Assembly (NCBI GenBank): GCA_013397935.1
Contig: VZRN01000794.1
Coordinates: 1,291,980-1,355,979 of the forward strand
Direction: 5' to 3'
Source: Dasyornis broadbenti
Lineage: Eukaryota; Chordata; Aves; Passeriformes; Dasyornithidae
Length of the DNA stretch: 64,000 bases
How positions within the stretch are numbered: the first letter of the stretch is position 1; each line of letters begins with the position of its first letter. Under the pieces are notes generated by a model. The model did not search any database. It was not told the DNA's origin and was given only the letters and a program-made list of their open reading frames with translations. Made by a program: the position numbers and the translations under genes. Below are positions 12,301 to 22,287 of the stretch, piece after piece.

Positions 12301-15300
12301 CTGTCCTTTGTCATCTCTATCTCTTGGGTCTCTAATACATAATGGCTTTGTAATTTCGTGGAAGCACAAGTGTTTTTTTCCCCAGTATGTAGTGTACAGC
12401 TGCCAGTAAACACGTTTCAAATGGAGTGTCCACTGTGTAATTTATCCAATTCTTGTTGTTCCAGAGTTTTCTTGGAAACCTTTTCGTTCCTGTTTGTGAG
12501 ATTGATGTTGTTCTAAATGATGCTGAAACACGAAAACCAGCAGAAATCAAAACAGAAGATGGTAAAGTAGAAAAGCATTTTCTCTTCTATGACGGAGAAT
12601 CTGTTTCAGGAAAGGTAAATTTTTATTTAAAAGTGAATGTTAATTACATTACTGATTCTGGCATGCAAATGCATATAGGAAGGTAAATGAAAAACTGCTA
12701 TAAGAGCTGCATTTTCAGCTTATGTTGTTATTTAAAGAGGAAACTGTTGCTGTATATGGTCTTTTTAATCATAGACATTCAGGCAACTGGTGAGTAGTAG
12801 CTGTTTGTTTATTTCCGGTCATCTTGTATTTATGAATGAGCTTTTTGTGCAATCCTGCCATTGCTTCTGATAAGAAAATTGTTCCAAACTGGATCACCCT
12901 GCTTCCCCTTCCCTTTGAACTCCAAAATCCACAGTCCAGCACAGGTAACAGTAATTTTTGGTTGGCGCAGTCAGCCTGCTCTGCATACCCTGAAGATAAG
13001 CCTTGTGTTCCATGCCCTTAAGTGGTTTCTGGATTGCATCAGAGGAGCAACATATGAAGTTCAGCTGACTGCTGAGTCAACAAGAGTTTTTCTTACTGGG
13101 GAAAAAAAGACAATGAAGTTGAGATTGCCAGAGGGATTTCTCTACATTCAGCATTGCACCTAGGAAATCCTTGCCTCTGTTTTACTGGAGCCCTTCTCAC
13201 TCTCTGAATATTTCTATTATGATTCACTTTTCCTTCAAAAGACTTGAGTTGGATATTATCGGGTTCCGAGATTGACTTCTAAATGCCTGCTTTGATCTTG
13301 ACTGACCTATGTCACTGGGCATCTTCGTGCTCTGGCGATATGTTTCTGTACAAAGATCCTGCATCTCTAGAAAGATCCTTTCAGAGATGTGAAATTCGCA
13401 CAAGATGGACCTCAAACTCAGGAAACCGAGGGAGAAGCGGATGATCACTGGCTGGAGCACTACTTGCTTGTATTGGCAATGCCTGAGTGCTGCCTGACGA
13501 GTTTTGGCTAACACAAGCATAGTGGCAAGAGGAGGTCTGGAAGACCAGTAATTTTTTGGACAGCTTCCTTCTACCCTGTCCTTTTCACCACAAAGATGGG
13601 TAGTTCGAGTGGTTTACTTCCTACTCAGATATTGTCAGTGTACTGGATTTTAAAGTACAGGAATTTCTCTGGTCATCACTCTCTTACAAGAAAACATTCT
13701 ATATGCTTAATATTTACATGTTTCAGTGGAAAGTAACCTTGTGGAATCTTTTTCTGTCTGTTTTTGAGAATCAGAGTCACAAATGAAGGTCTTCATAGTA
13801 GATTTCATTATCTGTTATTTTTCATTGACTTCTCCAATGCCAATATTTAGCTGTCTGCCAGGGAAGGAACTGAAGCTCACTTGACATGAAAGGAATCAAT
13901 CTCATGACAGTTCTTTTTTGAACTTCCAAATGTGACTATCAGAAGATGCTTTGAAGCATCATAACTGGCTGATGTGAACTCTGCTTAAGCTCTTAATTTG
14001 GGTTCTTCATTTGGGACTTGAAAGTTTCAATTTTAGTTATAAAATTCAGTCTCGTGGATGATTAAGTTTTTCTTGAAGGTTTTAGTGGTGCCTTGGAAAT
14101 GCTTAATTTCATAATCAGCTGTTTAATTTGTCTGCCTTGGTTATGATAACCTTGATCATGTGTTAGAGTAAAAATGTTGAAAAAATTTAACTTGTGTTTG
14201 TTTTGGTTTTTTTACCTTGGTAGGTGAACGTCTCCCTTAAGCATGGGAAGAGACTAGAGCACCAAGGAATTAGAATTGAATTTGTAGGACAAATTGGTGA
14301 GTTTAAGCTATAAGGGGGTTTTTAGGTGCTTGTGGTTTATGGAACTTGGCACTTGTGATTATCAGCAGGTCAGGTCAAACAATGCAACCTGTTCTGATCA
14401 GTGGATGGTAAGTGCCAAAGGAAAGTTACGTCCTCCTTACTTTAAAGCAAGTGATGCACTAATTTGTGCTAATAGAAAGTCACTGGGAGAAAGATATGTA
14501 CATGTGTAGGAGAATCGGATTGATGAGTTAAAACTTTGATTAATAACCACTAGAGATTTAGGAAAACTAAGCTTGTGGTCTTGTCTGAAAGAGAAGAGGC
14601 ATTGAAAATAAGTGATGAGGCAGCCTATAGGAATACACTTCTAAAATTTCTATGGTAGTGAGTTTTCTAAAACCTAGTTTTACACTGTTAGCACAGACAG
14701 TGATTGATGCTTTAGAGATTCTTTGTGCTTTTTAGCAAGATAATGTGGTGTTGACATTAAAAATGTAAATTTCTTGTAACTATCGAAGTCTGCTTAGATT
14801 TGTACTATGAAGAATCTTTATTAGATCTAACTTCCTACCAGTCCAGGTAATCTTTCTGCACCCTTAGGCTGATGATAATATTCCTTCCCTCTTAAAGAGC
14901 TGTTTGCATTATTGTCGCCCTTAGAAGTAATTATTCAAGTATTAGCCTCATACAATTGACTTTAAATGGAATTTCACAAATTCTCGATTTCTGATCAGTC
15001 AGTATCAGTAGCCTGTGTCTGAACTGTTGTGTACAAGATATGACTGAGATCTGGCACCTGCTGCTTTATTCTTTGAGGTTTTGATCAGAGAGACTGTAAA
15101 ATTAAACTTTCAGAATAAAGCAGCAGTGTGATGGACGTGAGGCATTTAGAGACGGGGAAAAAAGAGCTCATGTATGTCAGCTTTATTCTGTTGTCTTCTA
15201 ATAGCTGTACAGATTGTTTTTCATCTACTCTTGAGTTGTAAATTTTATTCTCTACATGAATTTAATTTGATGTAGTATTCCTTGAATTTCATGCATTTCT

Positions 15301-18300
15301 GGGACTTTCTGTTGTGCTACATTTAGAAGTCCACAGAGTTATGCAGAAGTGGTTTAAACTACTGCTCTTTGTACTTGTCCATGTTTTCTTACATCCTTCC
15401 AAGTTCTAATACAGAAATGCTGAAAGTATTTAATACAGGAATGCAGAAGGAGAGTGTGATCTCTCTGCACTATTTGGAGACTAACTCCATAACAAAGCCT
15501 TATTTTAAATCAGCTCTTCAGAGTACAGTTTTTCTGACTGACTGGCACAAAAAGTAATTGATATACAGCAGTAAATAAATGCTATATTAGAGAAATGCTA
15601 GTCACTGCAAGCTAAGTTCACCTCCGGATAATTTGTGGTCATATTAGAAAATAGGAGTTACTAGTTAGTGTCAGTTTGTACCAAGTTAGCAACGTTAAAC
15701 TCTGGGGCTGGTGTGCTTAGTTAATTTATTCTTTCCTGAAAAGGTTCAGTCTGTGTAAAACCAACTACCAATGCTGATGTTCAGTTTTGAATGGTAGAGA
15801 AGCTTATTTTCAGATACTGGAGTATTTGGGTTTTGATTTTTAGGGTAATTTTTAGTGAGAACTGCACAACACAGATCTAGGGATAAATAACTGACGCTGC
15901 TCTGGGGACAGGAGATGCTGTTGCTTTGAAACTGCTTTTATTTTCAAATTACTGACTTAGATCATAATAAGCCATTTTGATTGTAGACCATTTGTAATAA
16001 TAAACTATTTGATAGATGTTGTTAATCTGCAGGAGACCAGTTAGGATTACTGGCCTGTCCTAAATCAGCCAGTCTTGACATTGCTTATGTTTTGCCCCTG
16101 CAGCAATAAATGCTGGAAGCCAAAACCAGGCATGCTAATTACAGAGCATACAAGGCAAGAAGTACTTATTAAAGCTAGCTAAACTGTCATTAAAAAACAA
16201 TGCTATGCTAGTGAAGTTTTAAATGTGTTCTCTTCATTCCGGTTAGTTCTTTAGGGATGCTAACTGTAGGTTGCTAGAACTGAAGGTAATTTGAAAACCT
16301 GGATAAAACGTATGGTCAAATGTCTGTATTTTAATTGCTTCTGTTATATTCTCCCACCTGCTCCTGCCAAATTAAAGATAATTTTGTTTGCTAAAAATAA
16401 ACACTGAAACATATTTTCCTGTAACTTCCTAACTTTAGAACTCTTCAATGACAAAAGCAATACCCACGAATTTGTAAACTTAGTGAAAGAATTGGCCTTA
16501 CCTGGAGAACTGACCCAAAGCAGAAACTATGACTTTGAATTCATGCAGGTTGAAAAGCCATACGAATCCTACATTGGTGCCAACGTCAGACTGAGGTTTG
16601 TAACTGTTAAACGTTTTTTTTCCTCTCTTCCCCTGCAGAAAATTCATAATTTAACAATTATGCTGCCCCCTCTTCCTCTTTTTGGTTGTTACATAGAACA
16701 TATAACAGCCAGTAGCTAATGTGCCTTGATTGGAGTTGTTGAGATTGTTACAATGTGGTCTTTTTTACTTAATTTGCAATTGCTCAATGCTCTTTGTATA
16801 AATAAAATTACTTCAGTTCAGTCAAGTGAAGACAGCCCATATTTCTCCTTTAAAAAAGACAACATACCCACAACTGAAGAAAACGCTCTCACATGTGAGT
16901 GTTTTGTCTTGAGTTTTGTTGTCTTATTTTTTTCTACTTAGTCTTATGAGAATATATGCTGGTCTTTCAAAGAGTATCTGTACTTCAGAACACAAGGGCT
17001 CTTACTTAGTAAATCTAAATAATTCTGGCTAATTCAGTGGCTTTCTTCGTAGGTATTTTCTAAAAGTGACAATCGTGAGACGGCTGTCAGACTTGGTGAA
17101 AGAATATGATCTGATTGTTCACCAGCTCGCTACATACCCAGATGTAAACAATTCCATCAAGATGGAAGTAGGCATTGAAGACTGTCTTCATATAGAGTTT
17201 GAATACAATAAGTCAAAGTAAGTGTCAGAGGACAATGCATTCAGTAAGTAACTTGGTTTAAAAGGGTACAGTATGTAATATTTGACCAACTTTGGCTTCT
17301 GCAGACGTAAGATGTAAAGTACTAATTACACAATGACCTTTTTGAGAAATAGTTGGCTGTTCTGCCTTCAATACTAACAGGAAGGTCACTAGCAAATATG
17401 GAAGACGTAATTTTGGCACTTATGCCTTTTCAGCATGACTAATAGCACTTCCTTTACTGATACTGCAATGGTGGAAATATTGTAGCTGCTCAGGTCTGGC
17501 TGAGGTGCTTAGTTCAGTGGGGAAGTAAGCTCCAAATAGTTACCACGCAGATGGATAACTGCCTGTGTGACTTGTATTCAAGAAGGTGTAAGAGTTGTGT
17601 TTATTCTTTAATAAAAATCCCCATTTTGTTCTTTTAAAGGTATCACTTAAAGGATGTGATTGTTGGAAAAATTTATTTCCTCTTAGTGAGAATAAAAATT
17701 CAGCACATGGAGTTGCAGCTGATCAAAAAGGAGATTACTGGAATTGGTAAGAGAAACAAAGTCCAAAGGAAATGGCAACTTGTATGCCAACTGAGCCTTA
17801 TACAGACATGGAGAGTGAAGTCAGTAGTTGCAGCTCTGGCTGAACTAGTGCTTCACGAGCCTTTTTCTCACTGGTGTTTGGCTACCATTTGCATTTTGTG
17901 CTATGGAAGTAATACTTAGTAGTCAACATTGTCAGTCTGTTTAATTGTAACTCCTGTGACTCTTCACAAATGGGAACCTTTGTAAATGGAACTTGGGCAT
18001 AAATATGGAGTAGCTTAATCAGCCTTAATAGATAATGAATAAGGGAAAAAGTGTAAAATGCATCCTGAAGACCCCCTTGCCTCTACAGAAATTAGCTGGT
18101 AAAGGGGGTTTGGTAAACATTAGCATGAATCAGTCATGTTCTGGAAGAGTGCCATCTTCAGTCATTCTAAAACTGATACGATGGAAATATCAAGTGGCTT
18201 CAAAGCAGAAACAGCTTGATCATTGCAGATCAGGCTTGTACACACTGGAACAAGGCAGGCAGTAAGGGGCTGTGGCTCATGAATTCATTCTCCAGTGGCT

Positions 18301-20512
18301 GGGGTTCTTAGGAGCTTCTTGTATGGAGAATGAGAAAGCTTCCAGTAGAGGAAGGGCAGAAAGCTCTGCTTTTTTTCTGGTTCTTGAGATTGCTGGTAAC
18401 CCTTCAGGTTTCTAGTCTGAGTGTGGCCTATAGCAGTATCAGTTGTTAGCACTGCTCACCAAAAAAAGCGGTTTCGCGATTCCAGCCCTTCATGCTTGTT
18501 CCTTATTTAAAGCTTGCATATCCAGTGCTCCTTTGAAGCTCTGGCTACTGCCCCTTCTGTGTCAGCATGGTGGGGAGAAAGTAAGAAAGAGGTGCTCTGC
18601 CTAGGAGAGGGTTTTGCTTGCTTTAGCCGTGTCTAACTTGTATGCAAGACAAAGGCAAAAATGCAGTGCTGTGTTAATTTAAATGCTGCAGAGTGGAAAT
18701 CGTTGTGATGAAGCTTTGTAAATGTTTAAAGTTGAAGTGTGTGTTCTCACAGTAAAAACTTATTTCACCAGGACCCAGTACCACAACAGAGACTGAAACC
18801 ATTGCAAAGTACGAAATAATGGATGGTGCACCAGTTAAAGGTAAATGACTGTGATTGTTTTAAAGAGTGAGCATTCAGTATTAAAACACTATTTAATACT
18901 GTGGGAGAAAAGATGACTTACACAATTTTTTTTTTACTAGAGAAACCACACTACTCCTTAGGTTGCTGAAAGGATGGTGGATTTTCTATTCAGAGCAGAC
19001 ATTTTTATGGACTTAAGGCATTTCGTCCAGGATCCTAATAACTTTTATCCTTATTTACTGTTGGAAATTCTGTGACTGATCCTTTTATCAAACCTGACTC
19101 GTATGGTATAGGCCCACTCTAGAGAGTTCAAGATACTGATCCTTCTGGCTTTCCATGAGTTCCAGCTTTTCATTTCCTACTTGCTTCTGTTTTGGATTTT
19201 TTTTTGTGCTTTATTTTTGTAGTGTGCATGTGTTTCTTTTTTTCTTTAACCAAGGAACAGGCACAGACAATACTTAGGAAAGTGCTTTTATTTTTCATGA
19301 TTTCTGAAACTGTATTAATTATTCCAGTTTCAAGGAGCAAGTTCAAGCTTTCTTTTTTTCTTTTTTTCTTTAAGGTGAATCAATTCCTATAAGACTGTTC
19401 CTAGCAGGCTACGACCCAACTCCAACAATGAGGGATGTGAACAAAAAATTTTCAGTGAGGTACTTCTTAAACCTGGTGCTTGTGGATGAAGAAGACAGAC
19501 GATACTTCAAACAGCAGGTATGGTCTATAGCGGTCTTGTTGCAGAATTATTTGGCCTCTTGTACATACTGATTGGAACCTTCAGCAGGTTGGAAGCCACT
19601 TGTGTTTCATGTGCGGCATAAGCATTTCTGCTGGCAAGTGTGTTGGCAACTCTATAGATAGTGTTAGCTTGCAGAAAGGAGCCTGGGGGATGTTGGATGC
19701 TGTTTCAGCAAAGATAGGATGCTCGCTGCCACAGAGACAACCTTGCAGTGGGACTACCCAGACAAAACACTGTGTGGGTAGAATGAGCTACTGGTGCATC
19801 TGTTTGCTTTCTTAAACTGCTGCAGAGAAATCTCCCCTCCAGCATTAGCCCGGGTTCAAAACTGCGAAGTCGTAATAAAAGCTAAGACATTTGACTGGAA
19901 ATCTTTAGAAAAGATGAGGTGATGCTGAGGCGAGGAGTAGTCAAAAAGGTCGCTGGAAGAAGCTGTGTGGTTTAGATCAGAACCTTACTATTACAGAGTA
20001 GACAAGACAATATAGTTTAACGTGGAAAACAAGAGGTAGCTGGAGCAAACAGTGGTTATGATAGGCTTTGGATTTTCAGAGAAGGAGAAAAACATTTCTT
20101 GAACCTTTTAATACTATGAAAGGTGGGGGTAGACTAGTTAAGAAAGAGGTGACTATTCTAGATTGCACTTGTTCAGGCAGTAATGTAAACTTAATGGTGG
20201 CGTCTTTCTGTTACTTTCATATGAACTGCATTGGTAAGCAGTGGGGATGCATTTTTGTGTGGGTTGTTGTGTTTGGTTATCTTTTTTTCTTTTTTCTTTT
20301 TTTCCCCAAAAGTCTTAGTTTAGTGTGAACTTAAGATACTTGATGGTGTTGCTTTAATGGTAAATGCTGGTTTTAAGAGTGTTTTCTTCCTCAAATAGGA
20401 AATAATTTTATGGAGAAAAGCTCCTGAGAAGCTGAGGAAACAACGGACAAACTTCCACCAGCGTTTTGAATCTCCGGAGTCACAAGCATCTGCTGAGCAA
20501 CCTGAAATGTGA
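9333..20512 (+). CDS. VPS26A: VPS26A, retromer arrestin-fold subunit
   Basis: Nine coding exons: 9333-9335 (ATG only), 12465-12614, 14224-14296, 16439-16595, 17053-17217, 17640-17746, 18772-18840, 19375-19517, 20399-20512. They join in frame to 326 aa (human 327). The protein is nearly identical to mammalian VPS26A, with visible stretches such as FYDGESVSGK, ELALPGELTQSR, YESYIGANVRLR, YPDVNNSIKMEVGIED and FLAGYDPTPTMRDV, ending in SAEQPEM. VPS26A is a bilobed arrestin-like protein that, with VPS35 and VPS29, forms the retromer cargo-selective trimer and returns receptors from endosomes to the Golgi or plasma membrane. The N-terminus (SFLGNLFVPVCEID) differs at a few positions from the mammalian one, and one proline codon appears missing in exon 3 (VSLKHGKRLE). 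The first exon encodes only Met; a second equivalent ATG|GTGAGT lies at 9406. The copy at 9333 is preferred because it has A at -3. Intron 4 has donor GTTTGT. Confidence 0.95.
9406..9408 (+). CDS. VPS26A: Second copy of the VPS26A start-codon exon
   Basis: A 73-bp offset duplication repeats CCATGGTGAGTGCGG, so another ATG directly followed by a GTGAGT donor lies downstream of the first. Spliced to the exon at 12465, either ATG would give the same protein. This copy has T at -3, a poorer initiation context, and may be unused. It would be reached only by transcripts starting between the two copies or skipping the first donor. Confidence 0.4.
11066..11602 (+). mobile_element. Solo-type endogenous retrovirus LTR in VPS26A intron 1
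   Basis: About 537 bp beginning TGTGTTGTTTAACTCCAGCT and ending AACTCCAGCCAAAGTCAGGACA-like sequence, so TGT...CA ends. It resembles, from memory, an abundant avian LTR family whose consensus begins TGTCGTGGTTTAACCCCAGC, and it shares landmarks in the same order (GGGATGGGAAGGAG, GGTTGAGATA, CAGTTTATACACTG, CCTGTCCTGGC). It is in the same orientation as the gene. No flanking internal retroviral sequence or clear target-site duplication was seen, which suggests an old solo LTR. It is well diverged from the remembered consensus. Confidence 0.75.
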
Positions 20513-20688
20513 ACTGGTCTAAGGTGAAAAACTTTGCAATGCTTCAGCAGGTTAAAGATGGCAGCAGCCTGTGGGAAAAGAAGGCCAAAATTCCCATTAC
20601 AACTGTCTTCCTTCATCTTGCAGTGCTGCGTTTACCATACTACTAAAGCGTTCTTCAGTTAAACATTCAAGTATGTATATACATTTAA

Positions 20689-20694
20689 AATAAA
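20689..20694 (+). terminator. Proximal VPS26A polyadenylation signal
   Basis: AATAAA 177 bp after the VPS26A stop codon, followed by TGCTTTCTC-type U/GU-rich sequence. Two further AATAAA sites downstream (21316, 21954) suggest alternative 3' UTR lengths. Confidence 0.6.
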
Positions 20695-21315
20695 GTGCTT
20701 TCTCAAACACTGGAACTTTCTTAAGCTACTATTTTATACTGCACATTTACTTTTATTTGATAATGTTATGTGCACTTGGGTATGCATAAGCTTAAATCTA
20801 GTTGTTTTCATGCATGGTAAGCTGGTATATTTGATTTTTGCTGCTCACCTCTACAGTGTAGACTAAAGCATTTCCCTTCTCTCATACTGTTTATTGCATG
20901 TTTGTTTCCAATGTTGCTTATCTGCTTTGTTTTGTTTTGAAACTGCATTAAGACACAATTGACTAAATCACACTAAAAATCAAGGTTTATGGTGCATTTG
21001 TCCTAAATCTCCTAATTACTACTTCAGACAGAGTTTAACTGAAGCGGCATATACATGCACTATGGCTGTGGTAACTGGAGCCTTCAGACACCTCACCAAC
21101 GGTTCTAAGAGGCTTTGAACTTGTCAGTAACAAAGAAAGTTGGGAAAGCATCTTTTCCCTTCCTCCCCTAGTTCTCTGTCAAACTACTCTAAGCTTTTCA
21201 TGAGTTGCTACTGACTTTTTAGGGCTTGTTACCCTGTAATTAGTGACGGTAGAGACATCATGAGTTCACCTTCAGGTGGTGATCGGGTAAAGTATTTGAA
21301 TATAGTTACCTTATC

Positions 21316-21321
21316 AATAAA
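21316..21321 (+). terminator. Middle VPS26A polyadenylation signal candidate
   Basis: AATAAA about 800 bp after the stop, followed by a T-rich stretch near 21340-21350. Use cannot be judged without transcript ends. Confidence 0.4.
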
Positions 21322-21953
21322 GTAAATGCTGGTAACTTTGATTATTTTGCAAATATGTGAAATTGTGTTTCCTCTTGGCTACACTGTCTTCACAGTCAGT
21401 CTCTGTAACTGTCCCGACAGGAGAGGCAAAATGTCCTCAAAGGACATCCTTCTGGGCCTGTTAGAGGGCAAACAAGCTTTTTCTAGTCTTCTGGAAAGGT
21501 ATTTGAAGCCAGGCAAGCCTTAAAACTTAGAAGCGTGTCTGGCACAGCAGATTGTTTGTCTTTATCATCATCTCATAGGCATTTAGTGTTTGAAGAAGTA
21601 GCTTAAAGGAGTTAGCCAGCGTTCATCTGTTCACCACAGAGTGTGGAGTCTGTTATCAGACCTGTGCCTTGGGCACAAATTGAAGCCTGCTGTGAGGAAG
21701 GCAACTTGCACTTGGAGTTCACTTGGCCTTTAAGCCAAGGCTTCTCAACTCTGGTGCAAGTGTCATTGGTAACTTTACTTTATGAGTAAGTAAATAATCA
21801 AATTACATTTCTGTAAGAACTGTTTTATTACTGTGGCACTTTGATAAAGCAAAGACTCTGTGTACTTTATGCTAGGATACTCCTAACGTGGATGTCTTTG
21901 GCTGAGAGCAAATCCAACTCCCTCATGTAAGTGCCTGTTCAGAAACTTAAAAG

Positions 21954-21959
21954 AATAAA
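21954..21959 (+). terminator. Distal VPS26A polyadenylation signal candidate
   Basis: AATAAA followed immediately by a run of 13 A, about 1.44 kb after the stop. This would give a 3' UTR ending about 300 bp before the SUPV3L1 start codon. A genomic A-run can also mark internal priming in cDNA libraries, so read-based ends here need care. Confidence 0.4.
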
Positions 21960-22209
21960 GTAAAAAAAAAAAAAGCCAAATATTTTCATGGTCACTTGCA
22001 TGTTGTAAACCTGGGAACGATGATTTTGAAAAACTTGATTGTACTTAACCAGCCTCAGATTGTGCAACCATGTGTAACGAGCGGGGCGAAAACATCCTGA
22101 GCTGCTATTTGAATTATTAAACCAGCTGTATTCTCACTAAATCCGGGTTGTCTCTGTTTGATGGGCGCTCCCCTCCCTGAGGGCACCCGGCGGGGCGGGG
22201 GGGCAGTGC

Positions 22210-22221
22210 GGCGCACGCGCG
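22210..22221 (+). promoter_or_regulatory. NRF1-like site in the SUPV3L1 promoter
   Basis: GGCGCACGCGCG matches the NRF1 consensus YGCGCAYGCGCR at 11 of 12 positions, 63 bp before the start codon. NRF1 drives many nuclear genes for mitochondrial proteins, which fits SUPV3L1. Occupancy is inferred only. Confidence 0.45.
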
Positions 22222-22245
22222 GGTGGGCGGATCGGGCGCGCGGCG

Positions 22246-22287
22246 ATGACGCGGTGGTCGCGCGCCGCCGCCCTTGTCCGCGGATGA
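22246..22287 (+). other. Short uORF overlapping the SUPV3L1 start as ATGA
   Basis: An ATG at 22246 (G at -3) opens a 13-codon frame, [13 protein letters not shown], whose TGA at 22285-22287 overlaps the main ATG at 22284-22286. This is the geometry used for termination-coupled reinitiation. It matters only if transcription starts upstream of 22246. Confidence 0.4.

Noticed and set aside
13224..13740. Stretch in VPS26A intron 2 with a 98-codon minus-strand frame, thought of as a retrocopy
   Set aside because: I could not match it to any gene or repeat; no poly-A tail or target-site duplication seen.
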